Below are positions 15,188 to 23,711 of a DNA stretch of 64,000 nucleotides, one piece after another (the first letter of the stretch is position 1; the number at the start of each line of letters is the position of its first letter). This stretch comes from CBDUQI01 sp965369325 (lineage in GTDB: Bacteria; Pseudomonadota; Gammaproteobacteria; Steroidobacterales; JBCBZW01), in contig CBDUQI010000004.1 in assembly GCA_965369325.1 (NCBI GenBank), forward strand, positions 8,807 to 72,806, given 5' to 3'. The notes under the pieces were generated by a model. The model worked only from the letters and a program-made list of their open reading frames with translations. It made no database searches and was not told the DNA's origin. The position numbers and the translations under genes were made by a program.

Positions 15188-17660
15188 TTTGCCGCGCCAT
15201 CGTCGCCTGCGCGCTGCGCTTGCGGCGCTAACCGCCCTGTTATGGACGTCCCCCAGTGACGCTGCACAGGGGCTGATTGATCAGGTCAGCGGGCACGCTG
15301 AGGCCGCTGGCGGGCGCATCGTGATGCGCTTTGTATGCCCGGCACAGTACCGCATGCATTGGCCCGAGCAGCCCTCGCGGACCTTGCGCATCGCCCTCGA
15401 GGCGACAGCGCTGTGCGCGGCGGCTAACACTGCTTCGCTGCTGGCGCGGCAAACGATTCATGTGCAGGATGGACAAACAATCGGGCTGACCCTGGTCGGG
15501 TACGACGGTGCGGGCGCGGGTGGGCCGGAGCTCGTGCTTGAGTTCGATCGGGCCTGGATGTTCAATGTGCTGCCGGTAGCCTCAGCGCCTGGCTTGCAGG
15601 TAGTGCTCAGCCAACCCGCGCAGCGAGAGGTGGGCACGGTGCGCCAGCCCGAGACCTCCAGGAAGGATGCCCGTTACGTGGTGCATTTGCAGTCAACGCG
15701 CGGCGCCCCGGCCATCGATGAGTTTCCATCAGACGAGCTGCCGCAGGATGCCTTGGTGTACGTCACCGAAGTGCAGATCAAGGCCACGCCTTGGCACCGG
15801 ATGCGCGTCGGGTTTTTCCACACTGAAGCGCAGGCCCGCGAAGCCTTGGCGCGGTTGCATGTACGCTATCCGCGCGCCTGGGTGGCTCGGGCGCCGTTGG
15901 ATGAAGTGTTGCAGGCACACCGCCAGAGTGGCCGACTCGGCGCGTCTGCGACGTTGGCTGCACGGGCAGCGCCTGCTGCCCCGGCCATCGGCGGCGCGAC
16001 CGCCTTCGATCGCAGCCAACCGCCGCGCACGCAGCGCTCGGATGATGAAAAACTGCGTGCCTTGATGGAACAGGCACGTCAGGCAATGGCAGGCGGTGAT
16101 TTGCGCCGCGCGGTGGCCATCTATACCAAGGTGCTTGGGTTTTCCGATCACCTTTTCAGCGCTGATGCCCAGGAGTTTCTGGCACTCGCGAGAGAGCGCG
16201 GCGGGCAATTGGCGCACGCCAAAGCCGAATACGAACGCTACCTGCAACAGTATCCGCAGGGTGAGGGTGCAGCGAGAGTGCGACAACGCCTGGCCGCTCT
16301 GCGTGCAGGACAACGCGCAGCACCCGGCGCAGTAGGGGCGTTGGCTGCAGCCAACCCGCAAGACGGCAGTCCCTGGCGGCTCAACTCGAACTTCTCCCAG
16401 TACTACCGTCGCGACAACTTGACTGTGGGCGACGCGGCCGATCGCACTACTCAGTCGTCGCTTATTTCCAATGTTGACGTGCGGGCCCGTCGCGACGGGG
16501 CGACGGTGGCGCTGGACAGCCGCCTGGCTGCCAGCTACTGGTACGATTTTCTAGATGAGGACCAAGGCCCGGGCAGTCAGACACGTATCGCTTATGCGTA
16601 CCTGAACGCGCATCTGCGCGAGCGCGGTCTGGGGTTGCGCCTGGGCCGCCAGTCCCGCAGGACCGGCGGCGTCCTCGGGCGCTTTGACGGCCTGCACGCC
16701 AGCTACGCGGTAAGCGATCGCGTGGGGCTGAACTTGAGTGCCGGGCATCCGGTGTATACCACACGCGAAGGGTTCGACGACGCGCGCCTGTTCTACGGGG
16801 TGAGTGTTGAGTTGGATGATGTGGCCGACGCCTGGGATGTTGGTGCCTTCTACATCGAGCAGCACAATGAGGGCGTGCAGGAGCGCCAGGCGGTTGGCGG
16901 GGAAGTGCGCTACGTTGATGACACACGCCATTTTGCGGCCGTGGTTGATTACGATCTGGGCTTTGGCGAGCTGGGCACTCTGTATGCGTTGGGCAATTGG
17001 CGTTTGCCCGCCAAGCTATCGCTAAATGCGTCATTGGACCGCAGACGCAGCCCGTTCCTCACCACCACCGCGGCGCTGGTGGGCCAGGCCGCCACCAGTA
17101 TCGAGGCGCTGGCGCTGGAGTTCTCTCCGCAGGAGATTGAGCAACTTGCATTGGATCGCACGGCCATCAGCACCAGCTACAGCGTGGGGCTGTCGCGGCC
17201 ACTGGGGAGTAAGTTTCAGGTGACGGCCGATCTGCAGGGCACGCAGATTTCCGAGACTATCGCCTCCGGCGGAGTGCCGGGTACGCCCGCCTACGACAGC
17301 CTATATTTCAATACGCAGTTGATGGCGTACAGCATGTTCAAAGAAGGGGATATGTCGATTTTGGGCTTACGACTCAGCGACACGAGCAGTCGGCGCACCA
17401 CCAGTTTGACGCTGGATTTCCGTTACCCATTTGGGGGGTTCCGCGCCAATCCGAGAATCCGTATTGATCGGCGCGAAACGCTGGCGGATGCCACGGTGGA
17501 ATGGGTGTACTCGCCGCGACTGCGCCTGCAATACCGTTGGCGCGATCGTTACCACTTTGAGTTAGAAGTCGGCGGCCTGTTCGCCGAGCGCAGGCTGCCT
17601 GAGTTTAACGATGAAACCAAGGCGTACTTTCTGAACCTCGGATACCGTTATGTATTTTAG
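15159..17660 (+). CDS. SPOR - TPR - outer-membrane beta-barrel protein of the conduit
   Basis: The product is 833 residues from ATG 15159 (ATG 15174 possible). A signal peptide ends about DAA-QG. Residues about 30-150 are a beta-rich domain of unknown type. Residues about 168-245 look like a SPOR domain (YVVHLQST, then VYVTEVQIKATPWHRMRVGFFHTEAQAREALARL-like spacing). TPR units follow at about 305-385 (KLRALMEQARQAMAGGDLRRAV). From about 430 on, alternating strands rich in Tyr, Arg and Gly run to a C-terminal YVF, the usual terminal Phe of outer-membrane barrels. It would be the porin sheath that lets the cytochrome reach the outside, analogous to MtrB/PioB but unrelated in its N-terminal part. 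SPOR domains bind denuded peptidoglycan, so the pore may be tied to the cell wall. Confidence 0.8.
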   Translation: MNSIEMNSIDLPRHRRLRAALAALTALLWTSPSDAAQGLIDQVSGHAEAAGGRIVMRFVCPAQYRMHWPEQPSRTLRIALEATALCAAANTASLLARQTIHVQDGQTIGLTLVGYDGAGAGGPELVLEFDRAWMFNVLPVASAPGLQVVLSQPAQREVGTVRQPETSRKDARYVVHLQSTRGAPAIDEFPSDELPQDALVYVTEVQIKATPWHRMRVGFFHTEAQAREALARLHVRYPRAWVARAPLDEVLQAHRQSGRLGASATLAARAAPAAPAIGGATAFDRSQPPRTQRSDDEKLRALMEQARQAMAGGDLRRAVAIYTKVLGFSDHLFSADAQEFLALARERGGQLAHAKAEYERYLQQYPQGEGAARVRQRLAALRAGQRAAPGAVGALAAANPQDGSPWRLNSNFSQYYRRDNLTVGDAADRTTQSSLISNVDVRARRDGATVALDSRLAASYWYDFLDEDQGPGSQTRIAYAYLNAHLRERGLGLRLGRQSRRTGGVLGRFDGLHASYAVSDRVGLNLSAGHPVYTTREGFDDARLFYGVSVELDDVADAWDVGAFYIEQHNEGVQERQAVGGEVRYVDDTRHFAAVVDYDLGFGELGTLYALGNWRLPAKLSLNASLDRRRSPFLTTTAALVGQAATSIEALALEFSPQEIEQLALDRTAISTSYSVGLSRPLGSKFQVTADLQGTQISETIASGGVPGTPAYDSLYFNTQLMAYSMFKEGDMSILGLRLSDTSSRRTTSLTLDFRYPFGGFRANPRIRIDRRETLADATVEWVYSPRLRLQYRWRDRYHFELEVGGLFAERRLPEFNDETKAYFLNLGYRYVF

Positions 17661-18225
17661 GGGAGCCTGTCTGCTGGCTGCGAGTGTTGCCCTGGCCGGT
17701 TGTGCCCTGGGTAAACGCGCGGTGCTGACGCAGTACATGGAGGAGGACGTCGCCATCGTCATTACCGCGCTGGTTGAACCGCTGTTGTTGGCGGACGAGG
17801 CTTCAGCGCTGGGCGTTAATGTAGGTGATTATCTTCAGCTTACGCCGGTCGAAATCAACCGCAGCGGCGATTTCAACTACTACCTGTCGATGGTGTTCTG
17901 GAGCACGGTTGACCGTCAGCAGACTGACAACCATCACGCGCTGGAACGCGTCACGCTTATGCTGGACAGTGTACCGATGCAGTTGCAGCTGTCGTTCGTT
18001 CGCGTGGGCGGGGGCGCGAATCGCTTGGATGTCATACCCGCGCCTGTGGCGGGCGCCGTTCAGGCCTACTACAGTCTGACAGTAAGTCAGATTCGCGAGC
18101 TAGGCGCGGCGCAATCACTGTATGTGCTGGGTAGCCAACCTGACACGCGATACCGTCCCCTAGGCGAGGCGTCTAACGCGCTTCTGGCGTTCTTCGAGTA
18201 TGCCTCCGACGGCAAGTTACGATAA
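17650..18225 (+). CDS. Lipoprotein of the electron-conduit operon
   Basis: The 191-residue product has a lipoprotein signal with lipobox ALAGC (Cys18). Its start overlaps the barrel stop by 11 bases, so it is translated with the barrel. The mature part has no cysteine or haem motif. It is mixed alpha/beta with a serviceable hydrophilic profile, and no family is recognised. Position suggests an assembly or plugging factor for the barrel-cytochrome complex, or an outer-membrane anchor; this is inference. It is the last gene of the operon and is followed by a hairpin at 18275-18304. Confidence 0.75.
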   Translation: MYFRGACLLAASVALAGCALGKRAVLTQYMEEDVAIVITALVEPLLLADEASALGVNVGDYLQLTPVEINRSGDFNYYLSMVFWSTVDRQQTDNHHALERVTLMLDSVPMQLQLSFVRVGGGANRLDVIPAPVAGAVQAYYSLTVSQIRELGAAQSLYVLGSQPDTRYRPLGEASNALLAFFEYASDGKLR

Positions 18226-18274
18226 TGCGAGTGTGCGCAGCTGGCTGCCTGGCCGGACGGCTTCGGCGGCGTAG

Positions 18275-18304
18275 TATCCTAATCCACTTTACTGGGTTAG
18301 GATA
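18275..18304. terminator. Bidirectional hairpin between convergent genes
   Basis: TATCCTAATCCA (18275-18286) pairs with TGGGTTAGGATA (18293-18304) through 12 base pairs with one G-U wobble and a six-base loop. No long U-tract follows on the plus side. It overlaps the stop codon of the minus-strand FG-GAP gene. Position between convergent genes supports a shared terminator. Confidence 0.55.
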
Positions 18305-20172
18305 TCCTCGCGCGGCGGACAATCGTCGTCCTGCTCGTCATCTGGATTCTCAGGCGGGCCTACCTCAACCGGAGGTAGCCACTCAGCCCACGGGCACCCG
18401 CTGCAGCACGGCTGGCCGCCACCAAGTAGATCGTTGAAGAAAACGACGTAGGCCTTACCTGCCGACGTTGTACCGCCCGCGCTGAGGTTGGACGCACCCA
18501 CTATCATATCGTTCGCGCCGTCGAAGTTGATGTCTCCCACTCCTGCGACCGCCACTCCCGTGTCATCGCCCGGCTGCGCGCCAACGTACAGGACACCGTT
18601 GCGTTGCGGCGCTGCAACCAGTTCTGCCGCAAACGACTCGATTGGAAACCATGGTTGGCCGAAGATCAGGTAACTGCGGCCGGGCTCGTTGAGGTTGCTC
18701 GTGGGTGCACCGAGCATCAGATCGTCCCGACCATCCGAGTTGATGTCGCCCACGGCCGCCAAAGCTGCGCCGATTCGATGGGATTCACTGCCGTACAGCA
18801 CAAATCCCAGGCTACCATCTGCGCCGTGCGTAGCGTGCAGTTGCGCAGCGTCGAACAGCGCGGGGAACCCTTGTGAGGATCCGTACAGCACATAGGCGCT
18901 GCCTGTGATGTTTCCATCAAGCGTACTCGCGAAGGGCGCGCCCACCAACAAATCGTCGATGCCGTCACCGTTGACATCACCCGCGTCACTTACGGCGCTG
19001 CCTAGCGCATCTAATGGGTTGGCGCCCCGCATAACAAACCCGGCGCTGCCGTCGCCTCCTCCCGAGGGAAGCAGGTACGAGAGCGGGTACACCGCTGGAA
19101 ATCCGTTCGGGCTACCAAAGATGATATGTCCTTCACCGCCGCCTTCGTGATCGTCGGGCCCCGCGAAAGGCGAGCCGATGATCAGGTCTGCGATGCCATC
19201 ATTGTTCAGATCACCCGCCCTGCTTACTTGGGCGCCTGACGCACCAAATGGCGTGGATCCTTGTGCGATAAATCCTTGGGCAGCCTCCCCCGCGAGCGGT
19301 GATGCCAATGTGGAGACGTCGAAAATCGCTGGGAAATCAGTATTCCTTCCGAAGATGACGTACGCTTCGCCTGCGGCGTCTATCCCGTTTGGACTGGCAA
19401 AACTGGCGCCGATAACTACATCGTCAACACCGTCAGAGTTTAAGTCTCCTATTCCGCTGACGGAGACGCCACTGCGGTCACCTTGATTGGCACCAGATAC
19501 GATAAATCCGTCGCTTCCGTCCCCGCCATTGCTGGGTAACAACTGCGCCAGTTCAAACTCCGACGGAAAGCTACTGTTCTTTCCGAACACGATGTAGGTC
19601 TCGCCTGCATCTACGAGTCCACCCGGGTCTGCGGCTGGGGCGCTGATGATCAGGTCATCGATGCCGTCTGCATTGATGTCGCCGGCGGCGGCCATCGCGC
19701 CCGTCAGAGCTTCACGCGAGTACATACCTATGATGGCAAACCCATTTGTTCCATCGAGTGCGCTGAGCGCAAGGGTCTCCCGTACAACCTGGGCGCCGAA
19801 CACGACGTAGCCAATCGCGCCAGCCGGCGGATCCGTTTCAAGATCCATTGACGTTGCGCCGATAATAAAGTCGTCGATGCCGTCGTTGTTAATATCACCG
19901 GCTCTGCTTACCGACCCGCCTACGCGATCCTCACGCCCTGTGCCGCCGACCGAAAAGCCTTGTTGCGGTCGAAGCAGTTCTAGCTGTACCGTGTTGGTGG
20001 GTGACTTTATTATCGGTCGTAAGGCTTGTTGGTCCGTGCGCCGTGCCTGAATGGCGGGAGACAACAATAAGAATGCCATCGCTGAAAGCCCAGCGACTGA
20101 GCCAATGAGTACGCCTCGCAGCCATACGTTTTGTGATCGTGGCTTGCCAACACGTTTGATGTACCGACTCAT
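18289..20172 (-). CDS. Membrane-anchored or secreted FG-GAP beta-propeller protein
   Basis: The 627-residue product has a basic N-terminus and a hydrophobic segment (about 19-43) that is either an uncleaved anchor or a signal peptide ending IQA-RR. Seven FG-GAP calcium-loop motifs are visible (GDINNDGIDDFIIG, GDLNSDGVDDVVIG, GDVNGDGIDDLLVG and relatives), spaced about 70 residues apart and consistent with a seven-bladed integrin-like propeller. The C-terminal 45 residues carry CCSGC and a very acidic Pro/Asp/Glu run. It is convergent with the electron-conduit operon. Its DNA is less G+C rich than the paralogue at 3.8-6.0 kb, so the two are not a recent duplication. Extracellular binding is the expected role. 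Confidence 0.85.
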   Translation of the reverse strand: MSRYIKRVGKPRSQNVWLRGVLIGSVAGLSAMAFLLLSPAIQARRTDQQALRPIIKSPTNTVQLELLRPQQGFSVGGTGREDRVGGSVSRAGDINNDGIDDFIIGATSMDLETDPPAGAIGYVVFGAQVVRETLALSALDGTNGFAIIGMYSREALTGAMAAAGDINADGIDDLIISAPAADPGGLVDAGETYIVFGKNSSFPSEFELAQLLPSNGGDGSDGFIVSGANQGDRSGVSVSGIGDLNSDGVDDVVIGASFASPNGIDAAGEAYVIFGRNTDFPAIFDVSTLASPLAGEAAQGFIAQGSTPFGASGAQVSRAGDLNNDGIADLIIGSPFAGPDDHEGGGEGHIIFGSPNGFPAVYPLSYLLPSGGGDGSAGFVMRGANPLDALGSAVSDAGDVNGDGIDDLLVGAPFASTLDGNITGSAYVLYGSSQGFPALFDAAQLHATHGADGSLGFVLYGSESHRIGAALAAVGDINSDGRDDLMLGAPTSNLNEPGRSYLIFGQPWFPIESFAAELVAAPQRNGVLYVGAQPGDDTGVAVAGVGDINFDGANDMIVGASNLSAGGTTSAGKAYVVFFNDLLGGGQPCCSGCPWAEWLPPVEVGPPENPDDEQDDDCPPREDILTQ

Positions 20173-20528
20173 GACACACTCCTCCCTTATGTTTGGATAG
20201 TCAGTACATCACACAATCAGAAGTCTCAAGCTGGGGTTTTTTGCCCAGGTAGGTCTGTACTCGGAATGCGTCAGTGACAAAACGCATCAAGTGATTCTTT
20301 GTGGCAGAAATGCCATACCGGACGGAATGTTGCCGCCGACATGCGCCGGCAGTATGTCCGTTCGCGCCGCCTAAGCTCGCTGAACTTCTGTCACTTGCGT
20401 CGCGACTTGCTGGGCGCGCATATTACGCTTGTCGCAAAAATTCGTTGATGAACTTTTGATTCTGTCATAGGCCTAAACACAGGGGTGAATATGAAGGCCG
20501 AGGTAAAAAATTAACGGGGAGCATTCTT
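20173..20528. other. Intergenic region between the FG-GAP and orphan regulator-like genes
   Basis: These 356 bp carry the divergent promoters of both flanking genes. Visible elements: a small hairpin TGGCA-GAAA-TGCCA at 20302-20315, and a seven-codon ORF at 20491-20514 (MKAEVKN) preceded by AGGGGTG and followed 14 bp later by the next gene. No longer gene is supported. Confidence 0.45.
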
Positions 20529-21476
20529 ATGCGAGTATTAACAAGAGCGTCTCAAGCAGACGTAATTCGCCGAGAGTTCGGGAGATTTTTAAGACGTGCG
20601 CAGGAACGTTTAGGACCGTCAAAAAATGAGTTTGATCGCGCCGTCGCCAGAGTCCTGAATGTTAGTCAGCACACAGCAACCAAGATGCGACGTCGCTCTG
20701 GCGACGGGGTGCCGGATAAGCATCGCCGTACTGTTTTCAAATTCGTATATTCCAAGTGCGACCAAAATCGCCGTACCTTAACCAAGAAGTTCTCGGAATT
20801 TCACCAGATACTTAGTTTGTACCTTCCATCCGCGTTCGATCATGCGGATCTAACCAAACAGTTGCGGGGTGAGCTCGGGGTCGCCAGAGCAGATCTTTCT
20901 GCTGCCATCAAGCAATTGTGCGGAACGTATCTGTCCGTAAGGCATGATTACTCGTTCGACAAAGAGCTGGTGATTGTTGTGAGCGAGATGAAGATTAGAG
21001 CTCATAACAAGGCACCAATGTTCATCAGTAATCGGTACTGTCCGATTCGCGACAATAACCAGGCAACATCTGCTGGATACATGCTTCCTTGCAGAAAGCG
21101 TGGAAACTATATTTTGCTGGGCAAGGATCTGGCAACAAAAATGGTATGGCAGGGTACTTTTCGCCTAATTGACAACGTCAACTTGGTTGGCGGGCTTTGT
21201 GGGGTTTCTGAATATCTCGGCACGCCCATGCTTTCCAATACCTACATAGCGAAGGTAACCTCTTCGGGGGAAGTGAGTGCAAGCAGTCTTTTGACACTCA
21301 CTGGGATCTACACGCCATGCGAATTTCGCGCGACAATCGCTACGCTGAAGCAGCCAACGCAAGAGGGCTCTGTGCATCCGTTTCAGGCGTTCGATCATCA
21401 GATTTTAGATGCGTTCCTCAGTACCAACAATCAGTCTCTGTGGCCATTGGGGCTGTCAACGTCTCGAAGACGATAA
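20529..21476 (+). CDS. Orphan protein with N-terminal HTH-like region
   Basis: The product is 315 residues, with GGGGAG upstream of ATG 20529. I do not recognise the family. The first 90 residues are strongly basic and helical (FDRAVARVLNVSQHTATKMR could be a helix-turn-helix, with ARVLNVSQHTATK as the turn and recognition helix). The rest (about 95-315) is mixed alpha/beta and could be a ligand-sensing domain. Codon use is visibly less G+C rich than that of the neighbours, suggesting acquisition from elsewhere. It stands alone on the plus strand. A transcriptional regulator is the best guess, with low certainty. Confidence 0.6.
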   Translation: MRVLTRASQADVIRREFGRFLRRAQERLGPSKNEFDRAVARVLNVSQHTATKMRRRSGDGVPDKHRRTVFKFVYSKCDQNRRTLTKKFSEFHQILSLYLPSAFDHADLTKQLRGELGVARADLSAAIKQLCGTYLSVRHDYSFDKELVIVVSEMKIRAHNKAPMFISNRYCPIRDNNQATSAGYMLPCRKRGNYILLGKDLATKMVWQGTFRLIDNVNLVGGLCGVSEYLGTPMLSNTYIAKVTSSGEVSASSLLTLTGIYTPCEFRATIATLKQPTQEGSVHPFQAFDHQILDAFLSTNNQSLWPLGLSTSRRR

Positions 21477-21638
21477 GAAGGTGGTTTAACCTGCGTAGCA
21501 CGTTTGCCTGGTTGCCGCACTGCCACCATTGCTCAACCAACCAGATTTTGGTTGCATGCCACCAAAAATAGTTGCTCATCTACATAGAATGTTCTCATCG
21601 AGAGCGCTTATAACGCTAGGGTGGAACAATTGGGGCCA

Positions 21639-21660
21639 TGGTTGAATCAACACTCAACCA
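21639..21660. promoter_or_regulatory. Short inverted repeat upstream of a small membrane protein
   Basis: TGGTTGA and TCAACCA form a perfect 7-bp inverted repeat with an eight-base spacer, ending 23 bp before the ATG at 21684. It could be an operator or a small 5'-leader hairpin. Confidence 0.3.
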
Positions 21661-21683
21661 GGCTTAGTACGAAGGAGCGAGCA

Positions 21684-21992
21684 ATGAATGGACTAACGTG
21701 CTGCCGGATAGGATTGATTGCGACGATCGGAGCTCCTCTGGCACTGTTGGGGGTCTGCGCCTTTGTCGCCAACGCCACTAAATCGAAAACAGTCTCCCTC
21801 ATTGCGGGGCATGCCGGCGCACTGGATTGCAAAGATGCCGGGTTGGGTGAGCGCGAAACAATTGAAACAGACGTTGCTGAACGGTCTCTACTGCTACGGG
21901 TGCACGCCTGCGATTACGTCGGCGATAAGGGGGCACGCTGCGTAGTTGGGTATCGGGACGAAGTGAGCCTTTTGGAAGATTACTTAAGATGA
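21684..21992 (+). CDS. Small hypothetical membrane or exported protein
   Basis: The product is 102 residues. ATG 21684 is chosen over an upstream in-frame start because AAGGAG lies seven to eight bases before it. A hydrophobic stretch (about 8-30) acts as a signal or anchor, and the remainder is soluble with three cysteines (DCKD, HACD, RCVV). No family is recognised. It has no clear partner. Confidence 0.5.
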   Translation: MNGLTCCRIGLIATIGAPLALLGVCAFVANATKSKTVSLIAGHAGALDCKDAGLGERETIETDVAERSLLLRVHACDYVGDKGARCVVGYRDEVSLLEDYLR

Positions 21993-22038
21993 GTTCCCAT
22001 CGAAAATCGCAGCGGGGCATCGGGGCGCATTCTTGGTC

Positions 22039-22398
22039 TTAAGTGGAAAAATAGGTCTCTGCCGCTGCAATGGACCGGGCCTCATTACCGTCGTTCCATA
22101 GCTGCAGTCCGTCAATCAGATCATTTCTTAAGAACAGGAACAACCGGCCGCCCACAATTTTGTAGTTAGTTGGATCGACTGGAAACGCCTCGCTGATAGA
22201 CATGCCAAACGCACATGCGCCATCAAACGCCGGCACGAATTGTGCCGGCTCGGCATCAAACGCAACTTTGGCACCCGCGCTGGATAAATGGTAGATTTTT
22301 CCAGCGTGGGCCGAGGTGAATTCAGCATTGCCTTTTAGCGGTCGGCCTGCGAGGAAATAGGCGACGGGACAATACCCGTCAATGGCTACTTGGCTCAC
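22039..22398 (-). CDS. YHS-domain protein
   Basis: The 119-residue product carries the YHS signature near the N-terminus, GYCPVAYF, followed by KGNAEFTSAHAGKIYHLSS, the typical substrate-like strand and helix of the family. YHS domains occur in metal and redox proteins and may bind metal through the Cys. A C-terminal tail (about 80-119) is extra. It lies 60 bp downstream of cytochrome P460 on the same strand and is probably co-transcribed. With no signal peptide it is likely cytoplasmic, although P460 is exported. Its exact role is unknown. Confidence 0.75.
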   Translation of the reverse strand: MSQVAIDGYCPVAYFLAGRPLKGNAEFTSAHAGKIYHLSSAGAKVAFDAEPAQFVPAFDGACAFGMSISEAFPVDPTNYKIVGGRLFLFLRNDLIDGLQLWNDGNEARSIAAAETYFST

Positions 22399-22458
22399 CG
22401 TGGCTCTCCTGGATTTATGCCGGGGTGATCGCCCTCGTCGATCCGGCGTGGGTAGCGT

Positions 22459-23064
22459 TTAACGGGCATCAAGGATAGGTCGGTAGAACTTCTTGAACAC
22501 CATGTTCTGCGCGCTTGCGATATGACACGAAGCACATGCCTCTTTAGGTAATGCTGGTGCGGAGGCGGCGTATGGGGGTGGGTGGTGACCGAAGTTGAAG
22601 AAGCCCCAGCCGTTGGTGCCTTTGAATTTCTTACTGTCCTTGACCGAAATATCGATGCCGTTTAGAGCGGCCGGAAAGTACCCACGCCCTGAGACCTCGG
22701 CGCGCGATCCGTCAGGATTGGTGCCTTCTATAGTTAGTTGCAGTTCCTTAAGCAGAATTGTGCCTTCAGGGAAGTCGCCCGTCTCCTGGTAGATTGCAAA
22801 TGCCTGCGGCTGAACATACACGTTGTGATATTCGGGGAATCCAGCTTTGCCACCGTTTAATGCGTGCGGGGTCAGCGGAGACCCCAGAAACACCCACTGG
22901 CGGTAGTCAGTTGGGAGTACGAGCTCACCTTTCTCGTTGTATTTGGGTCCCCATGATGAATCTGTCGCGGAGTACGCAAGACTCACGAACAACGCAATAC
23001 ATACAGCGGTGACCAATAGGGTCAGTGCCTTAATCCTGCTTACTACGGGTTTGTCCGAAACCAT
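22459..23064 (-). CDS. Cytochrome P460 family protein
   Basis: The 201-residue product has an N-terminal membrane/signal segment (about 13-33). The mature part has the P460 hallmarks: NVYVQPQAFAIYQETGDFPE, EGTILLKEL, GWGFFNFG, and near the C-terminus the single haem site CASCH (CxxCH) followed by MVFKKFYR. Cytochromes P460 hold a haem cross-linked through a lysine and oxidise hydroxylamine or related nitrogen species to NO/N2O in the periplasm; the LLKEL lysine is a candidate for the cross-link. The gene is divergent from DUF488-araC, and a candidate AraC operator lies 108-139 bp upstream. Detoxification of reactive nitrogen is the likely role. No ammonia-oxidation genes are present here. Confidence 0.85.
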   Translation of the reverse strand: MVSDKPVVSRIKALTLLVTAVCIALFVSLAYSATDSSWGPKYNEKGELVLPTDYRQWVFLGSPLTPHALNGGKAGFPEYHNVYVQPQAFAIYQETGDFPEGTILLKELQLTIEGTNPDGSRAEVSGRGYFPAALNGIDISVKDSKKFKGTNGWGFFNFGHHPPPYAASAPALPKEACASCHIASAQNMVFKKFYRPILDAR

Positions 23065-23171
23065 TGATTCGTCCCCTGGTTAATCGTTTGAACAGCATCG
23101 TTCCTGAACTGTCGTGTTTACCGGCCCGTCAAAACAACGGATCTCGCATGATCCTAAGTGAAACCAGTTTA

Positions 23172-23203
23172 CGAAGTCGTCCGGCGTCTTTGATGAATCG
23201 TCC
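23172..23203. promoter_or_regulatory. Candidate AraC-type operator, copy A
   Basis: Two TCGTCC half-sites (23177-23182 and 23198-23203) stand in direct repeat with a 21-bp period, exactly two helical turns, the usual geometry for AraC-family proteins. The flanks CGAAGTCGTCCGGC and GAATCGTCC are identical to copy B at 24751-24782. It lies in the divergent promoter of the P460 and DUF488-araC units. Confidence 0.65.
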
Positions 23204-23325
23204 ACGATTGCTAGGGAGTGCGGCCCTCTTTTCGGCCGGTCACGTTACAGTGCGTATCGCGCCTTTTTTATGTGGGCCAACGAAGTCGTTGAGCGGATTT
23301 TTTAGCTCGAGTACCATGACGATGT

Positions 23326-23679
23326 ATGGGTTTCGATATTCGAATCAAACGTGCGTATTCGGCCGCTGAATTGAAAGACGGTTATCGTATTCTGGTTGAT
23401 CGGTTGTGGCCGCGTGGTGTTCCAAAGGCCGGTCTGCAGGTAGAGCTCTGGCTAAAAGACATTGCGCCATCGGGCGAGCTGCGAAAATGGTTCGACCACG
23501 ATCCTCGTAAGTGGGCGGAGTTCAAACGACGCTACCACTGCGAATTGCGTGGGAAAGGCGAGCTGCTTAGTACAATTGCTGAGCTAGAGGTGCCCGTGGT
23601 GACGTTCGTGTACGCCGCGAAGGAAGAGCGATTCAACAATGCCGTAGCGCTGAAATTGTTCTTCGAGGAAAGCCGTTGA
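23326..23679 (+). CDS. DUF488 family protein
   Basis: The 117-residue product shows the DUF488 signature: RIKRAYSAAE, RILVDRLWPRGVPKAGLQVELWLKD-type block (about 22-45), WFDHDPRKWAEFKRRY, and a C-terminal VTFVYAAKEERFNNAVALKLF. The family is widespread, soluble and functionally unassigned, although it is often found near stress or redox genes. It precedes the AraC regulator by 32 bp on the same strand and is probably in one transcript with it. Confidence 0.85.
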   Translation: MGFDIRIKRAYSAAELKDGYRILVDRLWPRGVPKAGLQVELWLKDIAPSGELRKWFDHDPRKWAEFKRRYHCELRGKGELLSTIAELEVPVVTFVYAAKEERFNNAVALKLFFEESR

Positions 23680-23711
23680 AATTGAGCCCGCATGAGGAAA
23701 GGTAGGGTCGC

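Noticed and set aside
20302..20315. TGGCA-GAAA-TGCCA as a sigma-54 promoter
   Set aside because: The distance between the GG and GC dinucleotides is too short for a -24/-12 element.
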